This document shows, piece after piece, positions 36,438 to 45,828 of a DNA stretch of 50,311 nt; position 1 is the first letter of the stretch; the number at the start of each line of letters is the position of its first letter. Source of the stretch: Endozoicomonas atrinae (GTDB taxonomy: Bacteria > Pseudomonadota > Gammaproteobacteria > Pseudomonadales > Endozoicomonadaceae); NCBI RefSeq assembly GCF_001647025.1, contig NZ_LUKQ02000008.1, positions 1 through 50,311 of the forward strand. Reading direction: 5' to 3'. The notes below the pieces were generated by a model. The model did no database searches, was not told the DNA's origin, and was given only the letters and a program-made list of their open reading frames with translations. The position numbers were made by a program, and so were the translations under genes.

Positions 36438-36686
36438 ATGGTAACCATTCGTCTTGCTCGTGGCGGCTCTAAAAAGCGTCCATTTTACCACCTGACCGTG
36501 GCTGACAGCCGTAACGCTAACGGCGGTCGTTTCATTGAGCGTGTAGGTTTCTTCAACCCTACTGCTCGTGGCCAGGAAGAGCGTCTGCGTGTTGATAACG
36601 AGCGTGTAGAATTCTGGCTGGGCCAGGGTGCTACTGCATCTGACCGCGTTGCCCAGCTTCTGAAAGAAGCTAACAAGGCTGCGTGA
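36438..36686 (+). CDS. rpsP: 30S ribosomal protein S16
   Basis: An 82-residue S16, the same length as E. coli. It begins [19 protein letters not shown], with [14 protein letters not shown] (about 28-41) and [11 protein letters not shown] in the second half. The ATG at 36438 is supported by AGGAAA about 10 nt upstream; the frame runs further upstream but without family similarity. First gene of the rpsP-rimM-trmD-rplS operon. Confidence 0.98.
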   Translation: MVTIRLARGGSKKRPFYHLTVADSRNANGGRFIERVGFFNPTARGQEERLRVDNERVEFWLGQGATASDRVAQLLKEANKAA

Positions 36687-36699
36687 GGTTAACGACCCA

Positions 36700-37251
36700 G
36701 TGACAAAGGCAGTAGAGGGCGCTGTGAAGCGCATTACGTTAGGCCATATTTCCTCCGTATTCGGGGTCAAAGGCTGGCTGAAGATTCACTCCAATACCAG
36801 CCCGATGGAAAACATCCTCAACTACCCACGCTGGATTCTTGACCACAACGGTGATGTAAAAACCGTTGAAATCGATCAGGCCCGTCCACACGGTAAAGGT
36901 CTGATTGCCCATATCGTCGGCTGTGACGATCGTGAACTGGCCCGCAGCTACTGTGGTTACCAGATCACCATCAACGCCGATGAGATGCCCGAACCGGAAG
37001 ATGATGAGATTTACTGGCATCAACTGGAATCGCTGGATGTTTTCTCCCGCAACGCTGAGGGAGACAATATTCTGCTGGGCAAAGTCAGCCACCTGATGGA
37101 AACCGGAGCCAACGATGTTCTGGTCATTCGCCCTTCAAAAGGCAGCATTGACCGCAGAGAACGTTTAGTCCCCTGGTTGACCGGATCGGTGGTGTTAGAC
37201 GTAAATCCTGAGAAAGGATTTATCCGGGTAGATTGGGACCCGGAGTTTTAA
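36700..37251 (+). CDS. rimM: 16S rRNA processing/30S maturation factor RimM
   Basis: Helps late assembly of the 30S head by binding S19. The 183-residue protein has the RimM N-terminal domain (ITLGHISSVFGVKGWLKI, about 12-29) and the PRC-barrel C-terminal domain (EIYWHQLESLDVF at about 103-115, then LVPWLTGSVVLDV). The start is GTG, 13 nt after rpsP, with GAGG 9 nt upstream. The gene order is standard. Confidence 0.97.
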   Translation: MTKAVEGAVKRITLGHISSVFGVKGWLKIHSNTSPMENILNYPRWILDHNGDVKTVEIDQARPHGKGLIAHIVGCDDRELARSYCGYQITINADEMPEPEDDEIYWHQLESLDVFSRNAEGDNILLGKVSHLMETGANDVLVIRPSKGSIDRRERLVPWLTGSVVLDVNPEKGFIRVDWDPEF

Positions 37252-37257
37252 GTGGCC

Positions 37258-38079
37258 ATGACGACTCACGACAGCTTTTCTGAAGAAAACTCTGAAACGA
37301 GCGCCATGGACACCGAAATGTGGTTCGGTGTCGTCAGCCTGTTCCCGGAAATGTTCCGGGCCATTACCGAGCACGGTATTACCGGCCGCGCGGTAAAGGA
37401 AAGGTTGATTGAGGTAGAGACCTGGAATCCCAGGGATTTTACCCATGACCGGCAACGAACTGTGGATGACCGACCTTATGGCGGTGGTCCCGGCATGTTG
37501 ATGAAAATTCAACCTCTGCGTGACGCCATCCATGCAGCCCGCAAAGCTGCTGGTAACGAGGCCAAAGTAATCTACCTCTCTCCCCAGGGTCGTGTGCTCG
37601 ACCAGCAGGGTGTAGAGGAACTTGCCAGAGGCAAGAAACTGATTCTGGTCGCGGGGCGATATGAAGGTATTGACGAGCGCGTAATCCAGACCGAGATTGA
37701 TGAAGAATGGTCGATTGGTGATTTCGTGTTAAGTGGTGGTGAACTCGCCGCCATGACTCTGATTGATGCAGTTTCACGCTTTGTACCGGGCACCCTTGGT
37801 CATAAGGATTCCGCAGCAGAAGACTCGTTTGCAGATGGTCTTCTTGACTGCCCGCACTACACCCGTCCCGAGTTGTTTGAAGGACAGGAAGTACCGCCGG
37901 TATTGCTATCCGGTAACCACGCTGAGATTGACCGCTGGCGACTGAAGCAATCCCTGGGCAGAACCTGGTTGAGACGGCCTGATTTGTTAGAAAACAGGAC
38001 CCTGACCAGCGAGGAAGAGAAGTTACTGTCAGAGTTCCAAGCCGAGCGGGCTTTTATTGAATCGCGGAATGCTGACTAA
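37258..38079 (+). CDS. trmD: tRNA (guanine37-N1)-methyltransferase
   Basis: SAM-dependent SPOUT enzyme that makes m1G37 next to the anticodon and prevents +1 frameshifts. The core begins [13 protein letters not shown] and contains [44 protein letters not shown] of the trefoil knot, and [12 protein letters not shown]. The N-terminus is about 20 residues longer than in E. coli, so translation may begin at ATG 37258 (6 nt after the rimM stop) or at a later internal Met. Third gene of the operon. Confidence 0.97.
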   Translation: MTTHDSFSEENSETSAMDTEMWFGVVSLFPEMFRAITEHGITGRAVKERLIEVETWNPRDFTHDRQRTVDDRPYGGGPGMLMKIQPLRDAIHAARKAAGNEAKVIYLSPQGRVLDQQGVEELARGKKLILVAGRYEGIDERVIQTEIDEEWSIGDFVLSGGELAAMTLIDAVSRFVPGTLGHKDSAAEDSFADGLLDCPHYTRPELFEGQEVPPVLLSGNHAEIDRWRLKQSLGRTWLRRPDLLENRTLTSEEEKLLSEFQAERAFIESRNAD

Positions 38080-38094
38080 CTGGGAGCATTATCA

Positions 38095-38448
38095 ATGAGC
38101 AAAAACAAAATCATTGCGCAGCTTGAAGCTGAACAAATGAACAAAGAGATCCCTGCCTTTGGCCAGGGTGACACTGTAGTCGTACAGGTTAAGGTAAAAG
38201 AAGGCAACCGTGAGCGTCTGCAGGCGTTCGAAGGTGTTGTCATCGGTAAGCGTAACCGTGGCCTGAACTCTGCTTTCACCGTTCGTAAAATTTCCAGCGG
38301 TGTAGGCGTTGAGCGTACTTTCCAGACTTACTCTCCGCTGATCGCTTCTGTTACTGTGAAGCGTCGTGGTGACGTTCGTCAGGCTAAGCTGTACTACCTC
38401 CGTGAGCTGAGCGGTAAAGCTGCTCGTATCAAGGAAAAGCTCAACTAA
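38095..38448 (+). CDS. rplS: 50S ribosomal protein L19
   Basis: A 117-residue L19 (E. coli 115). Family features are [54 protein letters not shown] and the basic C-terminus [18 protein letters not shown] lies about 9 nt before the ATG. It is the last gene of the rpsP operon and is followed by a strong intrinsic terminator. Confidence 0.98.
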   Translation: MSKNKIIAQLEAEQMNKEIPAFGQGDTVVVQVKVKEGNRERLQAFEGVVIGKRNRGLNSAFTVRKISSGVGVERTFQTYSPLIASVTVKRRGDVRQAKLYYLRELSGKAARIKEKLN

Positions 38449-38959
38449 GATTCAGTTTAATTTTCCGGCAACTGTTTTCTCAGAAGAGCGGATTGGCGAA
38501 ACACCCGATCCAGAAAAAGCGGCGAAAGCCGCTTTTTTTTGTCTGAAAATCAGCTTCAGTTCACATGAAAAAACCGTTCCCTCCTGAGTGAAGCGTAAGG
38601 CTGTGTCTACAAGCTTCATCTTTTATGTAAAGCCCCTTGCCCGGAGAAACATAACTCAATAGACTTTGGCGCCATTAGATTCTGTCAGGAGCAAAGCATG
38701 AGTAACGACCAACCTCCGAGTATCAATGTAAGGAGTGATTTGCCCACTGACTGACCCATAAGTTCCATCGCTTTCGGGCTGTCTTCTGGCTCGGATTATC
38801 TCTATCCACTTCCCTCCTTACCCACCCCATTTTTGCAAACAACAATCAACCAGAAAGGGCTTTCTGAGATCATTCTGCTGTTCGATACTGTTTGACTTCT
38901 CAAACAAACCGGATCGCACAAATCGTTTATGACCAGAAAACCCGGGCAGAGGGATAAAC
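38449..38959. other. intergenic region between rplS and the MgtE-like gene
   Basis: 511 bp. It contains the rplS terminator (38514-38540). At 38698-38754 an 18-codon frame begins with ATG after a good AGGAG. Directly after it, in another frame (about 38758-38880), the translation FRAVFWLGLSLSTSLLTH looks like a signal peptide. This may be a frameshifted remnant of a small exported protein. No intact gene is supported. Confidence 0.4.
38514..38540 (+). terminator. rho-independent terminator of the rpsP-rplS operon
   Basis: AAAGCGGC (38516-38523) and GCCGCTTT (38528-38535) form an 8-bp stem capped by a GAAA tetraloop and end in eight T residues (38533-38540), 66 nt past the rplS stop. Confidence 0.95.
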
Positions 38960-39808
38960 ATGACCAGCCTGGATATCACATTTTTTGAGCAGCAGAAAAA
39001 TGAAAATAACGCGTTTAATGTCAGCACAACGGTTTATCAGTTAACCCATACTGATAAATCTTCCCGCTCAGCTATTCTTCTATCACTCAGTTATGATCAG
39101 GCATTGGAAGTATGTCACCAGATGCCTCTCTTGCTGATTCACGAGCTCCTTGATGAATTAAAAGCGTCCGGCCTGACCTCTCAATACAACAGTCTCTGCT
39201 CTGATCTTGGCTTGACGACAGCCAGTAGAGCGTCGAATAGCAATTACCTGCAAACCGGTGTTTTGGAACATGTAAAATCCCGGCTGGGCTGGATTGTCAG
39301 TCTCTCCCTGCTGGGTATTCTTTCCGGAATGATCATTGCGAGCTATGAGGATACATTGAGTGCGCTGGTCATTCTGGCCATCTACATGCCGGTTATGGCG
39401 GATACCGGTGGCAATGTTGGAGCACAGGCGTCAACACTGTTGATTCGCTCACTGGCGACGGGCGAAATAACTACCCGGGACTGGGCAAGAGTGCTCTGGA
39501 AGGAATTCAGAGTCTCTTTGATCATGGCTTCAGCCCTGATCAGTATTATTATGATCCGGGTCATCGGGTTTGGCACAGACGCCAATCTTCCCGGTGAAAT
39601 CACGCTTTTCCAGGTAGGTATTGCAGTCTCCACCGCCATGGCCATTCAGGTAATCAGCTCCAGTTTTTTGGGGGCCATATTGCCGGTTTTCATTCGCTCA
39701 TTAAAACTGGATCCGGCGGTTATCGTTACCCCGGTCCTGACCTCACTGGTCGATATATCGGGTATGCTGATTTACTTTTACATCACGACATGGATGTTAA
39801 ACCTGTAA
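38960..39808 (+). CDS. MgtE-type divalent cation transporter, short form without CBS domains
   Basis: A 282-residue membrane protein. The first 95 residues are soluble and may be a reduced MgtE N-domain (LLSLSYDQALEVCHQMPLLL). The remaining part is the five-helix MgtE pore domain: SRLGWIVSLSLLGILSGMII, then YMPVMADTGGNVGAQASTL, the ion-binding signature, and LDPAVIVTPVLTSLVDISGM. The CBS pair that gates classical MgtE is absent. It would move Mg2+ or another divalent cation. AGAGGGAT precedes the ATG. Confidence 0.88.
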   Translation: MTSLDITFFEQQKNENNAFNVSTTVYQLTHTDKSSRSAILLSLSYDQALEVCHQMPLLLIHELLDELKASGLTSQYNSLCSDLGLTTASRASNSNYLQTGVLEHVKSRLGWIVSLSLLGILSGMIIASYEDTLSALVILAIYMPVMADTGGNVGAQASTLLIRSLATGEITTRDWARVLWKEFRVSLIMASALISIIMIRVIGFGTDANLPGEITLFQVGIAVSTAMAIQVISSSFLGAILPVFIRSLKLDPAVIVTPVLTSLVDISGMLIYFYITTWMLNL

Positions 39809-39885
39809 TCTATGAAGAGGTTAGCCTCTCTTCAGGTAACTGATATAATCTACACTATCGTGCAATATTGGATTTATTGATTGCC

Positions 39886-40794
39886 ATGCCAACCCCCGCA
39901 TCTCCGGAAACACAGGAATTTTTACAACACCTCTGGCTTGAGCGAGGCCTCAGTAAAAATACCCGTGAAGCTTACCAGCGAGATCTGCTGCTCTTCTCTG
40001 AGTGGCTGCAGGAGCACACTCAGCACACAGGCAATCGATTACTCACAGCCAGTGAGGATGATCTTCGCCTGTTTCTTGGCTGGCGGTATGAGCAGGGTTA
40101 CCACCCAAGGTCAACCGCCCGGCAGATCTCCAGCCTGAGAGCCTTTTACCGTTACCTTCTACAATCTGAACAGATCCCTGCTGATATTACGGCCAATATT
40201 GAAATGCCCAGGCAGGGTAAGGCGTTGCCAAAAACGTTGTCCGAAGACGATGTCGATTCTCTGTTGAGTAGTCCGGATACCAATACCGCCATTGGTCTTC
40301 GTGATCGTGCCATGCTTGAGATCCTGTATGCCTGTGGTCTCAGAATCTCAGAGCTGGTAAACCTGAATATGGACAACATAAATTTAAGGCAGGGGGTGAT
40401 CCGCATTATCGGTAAAGGCAGAAAAGAACGCCTGGTACCCATGGGTCAGAGCGCCATTGAGTGGCTGGAGCAATATATAAAACAGGCAAGAGGTGATCTG
40501 TTGAACGAGCATGAAAGCCGAACCCTGTTTCCAGGTCGCCAGGGCCGCCCAATGACCCGGCAGACATTCTGGCATCGGATCAAACACTATAATACGGTTG
40601 CCGGTATCAATACGGAAGTATCTCCCCACGTCCTTCGACACGCTTTTGCCACTCACCTTCTGAACAATGGAGCAGATCTTCGAGTCGTCCAACTGCTGCT
40701 TGGCCATAGCGATCTGTCCACCACCCAGATATATACCCATATTGCCAATCACCGATTATCAGAACTTCACCGGGAGCATCATCCCAGGGGATAA
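39886..40794 (+). CDS. xerD: site-specific tyrosine recombinase XerD
   Basis: Resolves chromosome dimers at dif with XerC under FtsK control. The 302-residue protein has the SAM-like N-terminal core-binding domain (LSKNTREAYQRDLLLFSEWL) and the catalytic domain with the R-H-R-H-Y set: Arg in ACGLRISELV, HVLRHAFATHLL, LLGHSDLSTTQIYTH. TRQTFWHRIKHY and the terminal EHHPRG match XerD rather than XerC. The ATG at 39886 is chosen over an upstream TTG. The xerD-dsbC order is conserved in gammaproteobacteria. Confidence 0.96.
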   Translation: MPTPASPETQEFLQHLWLERGLSKNTREAYQRDLLLFSEWLQEHTQHTGNRLLTASEDDLRLFLGWRYEQGYHPRSTARQISSLRAFYRYLLQSEQIPADITANIEMPRQGKALPKTLSEDDVDSLLSSPDTNTAIGLRDRAMLEILYACGLRISELVNLNMDNINLRQGVIRIIGKGRKERLVPMGQSAIEWLEQYIKQARGDLLNEHESRTLFPGRQGRPMTRQTFWHRIKHYNTVAGINTEVSPHVLRHAFATHLLNNGADLRVVQLLLGHSDLSTTQIYTHIANHRLSELHREHHPRG

Positions 40795-40855
40795 CCTGAC
40801 CATCTATACATTATTTTTTAGAACTCTTTACCTGATAACAGTGTCCAAGCGATAC

Positions 40856-40890
40856 AACAGGGAGAAATAAGGCTAAACTTCCCTGTTTTT
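40856..40890 (+). terminator. probable terminator after xerD
   Basis: AACAGGGA (40856-40863) and TCCCTGTT (40880-40887) pair over a 16-nt loop, and T residues continue to 40890. The long loop lowers confidence. Confidence 0.55.
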
Positions 40891-41016
40891 ATCCAGCGCT
40901 TCTCTCCAATGCTAGAACGGCTTGCCGATAGCCCCTGAGATGTCTGGGCTACCCATTAGACGGATTGTATCGGCCGTCAGTCAGGCTTAACTTTCTGGAT
41001 CACTTAAGGAATCAGT

Positions 41017-41802
41017 ATGTCTAAACGCTCTGCTCTTCTTTTAACCGCCATTATGACCACAAGCGCTGGCTGGTCTGTGGCTGCCAATGCAGAAGCTACC
41101 GGCAAGGACAGCTCAGTCCAGAGCCCTGAGACCCTTATTGAAAGTCAGCTAAAAAAGCTGGACGCCACCATTCCCATTGAGTCAGTCACCAAAAGCCCGA
41201 TGCCTGGCGTCTACAAAGTCATGCTCAAAGGTGGCTTTGTTCTCTACAGCAGTGAAAACGGACAGTATTTTATTAAAGGCGATATGCTGGAAGTTCGTGG
41301 TCAACGGTTGGTTAACCTGACGGAAGAAATTAAAAGCCAGCAGAACGCCAAGTTACTCAAATCCCTGAAACAAGAAGATATGGTGATTTTTTCACCGAAA
41401 GGTGAAACAAAAGGCGTTGTTTATGCATTTACGGATGTGGACTGCGGTTACTGCCGCAAACTGCATCAGGAAGTTGACCAGTTAAATAAGCTGGGTATTG
41501 AACTACGCTACCTTGCCTTCCCTCGCGGTGGTCAACAGTCACCAGTGCATGGAAAGATGACCGATGCCTGGTGCTCAGTAGACCGTAAGCAGGCATTAAC
41601 CGACCTGAAAACTGGCAAACCCATCAGTGTGGAAATTAAAGGTGATAAAGCTGTCTGCAGTGCTGTCATCAATGACCACTACAATTTGGGTGTTCAGATG
41701 GGTATTAACGGCACACCGGCCATGGTTCTGGAAAATGGCCAGGTCATTCCGGGCTATCGCCCTGCGGCTGATGTTGCCAGAATCATCGAAAGTCAGTCTT
41801 AA
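41017..41802 (+). CDS. dsbC: periplasmic disulfide isomerase DsbC
   Basis: Reshuffles wrong disulfides in periplasmic proteins. The 261-residue protein has a signal peptide (cleavage near AANA, about 25), an N-terminal dimerisation domain (about 35-100, SPMPGVYKVMLKGG) and a thioredoxin domain with active site CGYC (in FTDVDCGYCRKLH, about 143-155). The cis-Pro is in GINGTPAMVLENGQ near 232-245. AAGGA lies 9 nt before the ATG. E. coli DsbC is 236 residues. It may serve the Cys-rich exported proteins encoded nearby. Confidence 0.95.
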   Translation: MSKRSALLLTAIMTTSAGWSVAANAEATGKDSSVQSPETLIESQLKKLDATIPIESVTKSPMPGVYKVMLKGGFVLYSSENGQYFIKGDMLEVRGQRLVNLTEEIKSQQNAKLLKSLKQEDMVIFSPKGETKGVVYAFTDVDCGYCRKLHQEVDQLNKLGIELRYLAFPRGGQQSPVHGKMTDAWCSVDRKQALTDLKTGKPISVEIKGDKAVCSAVINDHYNLGVQMGINGTPAMVLENGQVIPGYRPAADVARIIESQS

Positions 41803-41814
41803 ATTTTTGAACCA

Positions 41815-41839
41815 GGAGCCTGCCTTACTGGCAGACTCC
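41815..41839. terminator. possible shared hairpin between convergent dsbC and DcuC-family genes
   Basis: GGAGCCTGCC (41815-41824) pairs with GGCAGACTCC (41830-41839) with one mismatch over a 5-nt loop. Its place between two convergent stops suggests a bidirectional terminator, though there is no strong T run. Confidence 0.4.
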
Positions 41840-41882
41840 CTTCTCCTTACTGATTCTGCAACCTCATCCTCACCATCAGCGG

Positions 41883-43142
41883 CTACAAAAACAACACCAG
41901 CATCAACACAACCAAGGATACAATCATTGCAGGCATGGTTCGCTTCGCAAGCTCCAGTGGATTCACACCCGCAATACCCGCACAGACAATAGCCGCACCC
42001 GCCAGGGGTGAGGCAGTTCGGCCAATAGCGCCAGCCACTGCTGAAGCTGTACCCATATTGGCAATGGTCATCCCAAACTGCTCTGCAAAAGGCGTAACGG
42101 CTTCGTTAAATGCGAAAGCAGCAGCGTCACCAGTACCGGTCAGGATGGCCAGAATGAATGGGCCGAGGGTTGAACCAAACTTGGCAAGGCTTGGTGTATT
42201 AATCAGCCAGTTCAGGAAAACATCCACCATACCCAGCGTCTTCATACCAGTGACAAATACGCTGGCGGCAATAATGATACCAATGACATCTGCGTAAGCC
42301 GTGCCCATACCATTGAAGAACTTCTTGGTCGCTTCCTGTGGGTTCATCCGGGTAAGCAGCAACGACAGCACCACACCAATCAGCATGGCCTGTGGAACCC
42401 CCATTTTGATTGCAGGCATCACGGAAGAACCCAGAATCAAAATGGATACTGGCAGTACCGGCATCAGGGCATACAGCGGATTAACCTTATCAATCTGGTT
42501 TTCCATGGTGCCTTCGGTAGCCTGCACCAAATGACCCGCGTGTTCCTTTCTAAAATAGGCGATTGCGGTGAGAATGATTGCACCAGCAATACCGGCAGCT
42601 ATCGTTGCTGGTGCATGAACAGCAATCACTTCCATAACCGTCTTGCCACTGAGCTCGGAGATAAAGGCATTATGGGCCGATCCCGGGCTCAGCATACTGC
42701 CATAGGTTCCAGCCAGTACAGCCGCACCTGCCATGGCCGGGTGAATCCCCGCAGCCATCAGCAGAGGAATCATCGTTGCTCCTACCGCAGCAGAACAACC
42801 CGCTGCGCTCGGGAGAGCAATATTGATGGCAAATGTGATCATGGTGGTGCCCGGTATCAGAAGGCCCCCGCCCTTCTTCAGTACTCCTGTCAACGCTTTT
42901 ACCAGATGCATATCACAGCCGGTATATTTCATCACAAAGGCAAAACCCATTACGGAACAAATGGCCTGAATCAACCCCCCTGAAGTCATGCGCCCGGCAA
43001 AACTGTCCAGTGCCAGCATCGGCTGCAGCGCCACTATCGACATCAGCAGTCCCGATGCAAACAGGACCATTCGGGTTTCCAGACGTTTGATTAAGCAATA
43101 AACGGTACCACACAGAATCAACAAGCCGATGAACGGTAACAT
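41883..43142 (-). CDS. DcuC-family C4-dicarboxylate/organic anion carrier
   Basis: A 419-residue integral membrane carrier with about 12 hydrophobic helices. DcuC-type signatures are INIALPSAAGCSAAVGATMI, GTYGSMLSPGSAHNAFISEL and the C-terminal repeat GAIGRTASPLAGAAIVCAGI. DcuC carriers move C4-dicarboxylates, but here the gene follows two M20 amidohydrolase genes on the same strand, so a related amino-acid-derived anion could be the substrate. A GGGGGAAGG stretch lies 7 nt before the ATG. Confidence 0.85.
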   Translation of the reverse strand: MLPFIGLLILCGTVYCLIKRLETRMVLFASGLLMSIVALQPMLALDSFAGRMTSGGLIQAICSVMGFAFVMKYTGCDMHLVKALTGVLKKGGGLLIPGTTMITFAINIALPSAAGCSAAVGATMIPLLMAAGIHPAMAGAAVLAGTYGSMLSPGSAHNAFISELSGKTVMEVIAVHAPATIAAGIAGAIILTAIAYFRKEHAGHLVQATEGTMENQIDKVNPLYALMPVLPVSILILGSSVMPAIKMGVPQAMLIGVVLSLLLTRMNPQEATKKFFNGMGTAYADVIGIIIAASVFVTGMKTLGMVDVFLNWLINTPSLAKFGSTLGPFILAILTGTGDAAAFAFNEAVTPFAEQFGMTIANMGTASAVAGAIGRTASPLAGAAIVCAGIAGVNPLELAKRTMPAMIVSLVVLMLVLFL

Positions 43143-43209
43143 ACGGCCTTCCCCCCATTCATTATCATTGATATTGGATTGAATACTGTTCTGCCAAGGC
43201 GCGTTGATA

Positions 43210-43233
43210 ACAGCCTGAATCCAATCAGGCTGT
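43210..43233 (-). promoter_or_regulatory. intercistronic hairpin before the DcuC-family gene
   Basis: ACAGCCTGA (43210-43218) and TCAGGCTGT (43225-43233) pair perfectly over 6 nt, just after the upstream amidohydrolase stop. No T run follows, so it is probably for mRNA stability or partial attenuation. Confidence 0.5.
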
Positions 43234-43240
43234 CAGCCTC

Positions 43241-44551
43241 CTATGAGCCATTCAGAGCCAGAAGCGATCGGACCATCACATCCATAGTGATACTCAGTAC
43301 TGACTCATCAAAATCAAATTCCGGGTTATGGTGCCCACCGCAGGTGGGTGAGCAGAACATCAGGTAAGTAGCCTGTCCGCCGCTCTTCTGAACGGCATCC
43401 ATCAACACCGAAGCATCCTCAGAAGCCTTCAGTGGCAACTGATGAACCACTTCGGTGACCAGGGGGCTACTCTTGAGTACGTTTTCAATGCGTTCTGCTA
43501 ACGGCTCGTCACAGGAGGCAGCCAGTGCATGCCCCACCAGTAGCAGTTCGTGTTCAACCCCGTGCATCAGTGCACTGCCCTCAGTCACCTTTTTGGCCTG
43601 ATCCAGCATGAACGCATTGATCTCATCGTTCTCACCGCGAAGCTCCACCATCATTTCCGCTTTATCTGCAATAATGTTGCGGCCGCTGCCAGCATTCAAT
43701 GTTCCGACATTAACCCGTGAGCCTCCGTCCGAATGACGGCTGATACCGTGTAACCCCAATGCACAGTTAGCAGCAGCCAGCAGTGCGTTACGACCTTCCT
43801 GGGGATTATTGGCGGCATGAGATGAACGACCACTGAAACGGATATCCAGCTTGCAGGTTGCCAGCATATCGCAGGTTCTGGCGGACACCGTACCCACCGG
43901 GTATTGACTGATGCCAATATGACCGGAAATAAAGTGGTCGACATCCTTCAACCAGCCACGATCCGCCACCGCTTTTGCTCCCCTGCACCCCTCTTCCGCA
44001 GGCTGGAACAGCAATTGAATTCGGCCATTGAGCGAATCCTGGTTCAGGGCAATAAACTCGGCCAGAGCCAGACCAGTAGTAATATGACCATCATGACCAC
44101 AGGCATGCATATACCCCGGATGGGTGGACTGAAAACCTGCTTTGACCGGAATATGGCTCTCAGAATCAGACTCTCTGACAGGCAAACCATCAATATCAAA
44201 ACGAAACAGAGAGTTTGGCCCGGGTCGCCCACTTTCCAGAGTGACCATCAGACCTGTGTGGCCACCAGCAATTTTTTTAATAAACCCGGCATCCGCTTCA
44301 GCCTGTTCAAGACGACGGTGAGCAGCCAGTAATACTTGCTCACTGGGAAGCCCAAAACGACTGTCACTGTTGAGCAGGTCTTTACCAATGGTAAAGGTGA
44401 AGGGAGCATCCAGCTTTTTCAGATGCTGATAAATATGCCAGGTGGTCAGATACTCCTCCCAGCCCGGCTCTGGAATCTGGTGAAAGAATCGTCTGATCGC
44501 CGTGTATTTCTCTTTATTGGCGCTTACAAAATCCGACGGCATGAGGGTCAT
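43241..44551 (-). CDS. M20 amidohydrolase (AbgA-like aminoacyl/aminobenzoyl-glutamate hydrolase)
   Basis: A 436-residue zinc peptidase-fold enzyme. It shows FFHQIPEPGWEEY near the start, the metal-binding MHACGHDGHITTGLALAEF (about 150-168), LLFQPAEEGCRGAK with the catalytic Glu pair, SGRSSHAANNPQEGRNAL of the dimerisation domain, and CGGHHNPEFDFDE at the end. Length and motifs fit AbgA-type p-aminobenzoyl-glutamate hydrolases, but related amidohydrolases cleave acyl- or indole-amino acids. The ATG at 44551 has GGAG about 9 nt upstream. Middle gene of a probable three-gene operon. Confidence 0.88.
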   Translation of the reverse strand: MTLMPSDFVSANKEKYTAIRRFFHQIPEPGWEEYLTTWHIYQHLKKLDAPFTFTIGKDLLNSDSRFGLPSEQVLLAAHRRLEQAEADAGFIKKIAGGHTGLMVTLESGRPGPNSLFRFDIDGLPVRESDSESHIPVKAGFQSTHPGYMHACGHDGHITTGLALAEFIALNQDSLNGRIQLLFQPAEEGCRGAKAVADRGWLKDVDHFISGHIGISQYPVGTVSARTCDMLATCKLDIRFSGRSSHAANNPQEGRNALLAAANCALGLHGISRHSDGGSRVNVGTLNAGSGRNIIADKAEMMVELRGENDEINAFMLDQAKKVTEGSALMHGVEHELLLVGHALAASCDEPLAERIENVLKSSPLVTEVVHQLPLKASEDASVLMDAVQKSGGQATYLMFCSPTCGGHHNPEFDFDESVLSITMDVMVRSLLALNGS

Positions 44552-44613
44552 CACAACAATCTCCAATCAACTGGATTTCTATAAGGTTCTTAGGGCCTGT
44601 TGACGTTACAAAT

Positions 44614-45828
44614 TCAGGCAGCCAGTTTTCGCATGGTGCGTTTCAGCACTCTGGCGGCATTCCAGATATCATCAAACGGGGTAAACTCTTCCGGGTTATG
44701 ACTGACCCCGTTTACCGATGGCACAAACAGCATGGCAGTAGGAATTTCTCTGGCCATATACATGGCATCATGGCCTGCTCCACTCTGCATGGGCATGGCT
44801 GGGATAGACTCTTCCAGGCAGGACTGATTCAGTAGCTCTGCGATGTCATTATTCAGATGGACCGGTTTTTCTTCTGATAGACGGGTAATGAAGACCGAAA
44901 CGCCCTCCAATTCAGAAACAAAGGTCAGTAAGTCATGGGTGGTTCGTTGAATACTCCCCGTGTCAATCCCCCGGATATCGATACTCATCACCACTTTTCC
45001 GGGAATGACATTCATGGCGTTGGGCGAAACTTCCATCCGGCCAACGGTACCCACAGTGCCGTGCAGAGCCTCACGCTGAGCAATGGTATTCACCCGGGTC
45101 ACTACCTGAGAGGCAGCCACCAGTGCATCGTGGCGCAGCCCCATTGGTGTAGCGCCGGAGTGATCAGCAATACCGTTGATTTCAATCAGAAACCGAGTTG
45201 GCGCCGCAATGGCAGAGACCACGCCCAAACTCAGATGGTTATCCAATAACACCCGGCCCTGTTCAATATGACACTCTATGAAGGATTTATAATCTGCTGG
45301 GTTTATTCGAACCTGATCCAGCTGATCGGGGTCAAATCCGTTGTCTCTCAGGGCATCAAAGATATTTTTGCCATCACTCCCCCGCGTCTCCCGCCATTTA
45401 TTCAGGTCAGCTTGCCCGGTCATCAGCTTGCTGGCCATGCAACTGTGGCCAAAACGACTGGACTCTTCTGCTCTGAAAATAATTAATTCAAGAGGATGGT
45501 TCAGTGCTTCCTTTTGCAGTTCAATAAGCGCATACAGCCCGGCAATCACCCCCACTGCACCGTCATAACAACCACCGTCAGGTACACTGTCAAGGTGCGA
45601 GCCAGTGGCAACCGCCGGCCTGTTTTTTTCTCCGTGAATACGGGCAATCAGGTTGCCAAAGCCATCACTGCGATGGGCTATGCCATGCTGATCAAGAATC
45701 TTGCTGATAAATTCGAAGGCCTGGTTTTCAGGTGGTGTGAAGGCGATGCGATTCATGCCATGGCTGGTATGACCAATGGCAGCAAGCTCATCGAACAAAT
45801 GCTGGAGGGCGGCTTTTGTAGTAGACAT
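44614..45828 (-). CDS. M20 family N-carbamoyl-amino acid hydrolase / allantoate amidohydrolase-type enzyme
   Basis: A 404-residue cytoplasmic metal enzyme of the hydantoinase/carbamoylase group. Metal ligands appear in VATGSHLDSVPDGGCYDGAVGV (about 72-93), FRAEESSRFGHSCMASKLM (about 118-136), ECHIEQGRVL and the terminal VNGVSHNPEEFTPFDD. The dimerisation loop has GIADHSGATPMGLRHDAL. It would release an amino acid plus CO2 and ammonia from an N-carbamoyl compound, or cleave a ureide. It is first in the operon with the AbgA-like hydrolase and the DcuC-family carrier. Confidence 0.9.
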   Translation of the reverse strand: MSTTKAALQHLFDELAAIGHTSHGMNRIAFTPPENQAFEFISKILDQHGIAHRSDGFGNLIARIHGEKNRPAVATGSHLDSVPDGGCYDGAVGVIAGLYALIELQKEALNHPLELIIFRAEESSRFGHSCMASKLMTGQADLNKWRETRGSDGKNIFDALRDNGFDPDQLDQVRINPADYKSFIECHIEQGRVLLDNHLSLGVVSAIAAPTRFLIEINGIADHSGATPMGLRHDALVAASQVVTRVNTIAQREALHGTVGTVGRMEVSPNAMNVIPGKVVMSIDIRGIDTGSIQRTTHDLLTFVSELEGVSVFITRLSEEKPVHLNNDIAELLNQSCLEESIPAMPMQSGAGHDAMYMAREIPTAMLFVPSVNGVSHNPEEFTPFDDIWNAARVLKRTMRKLAA

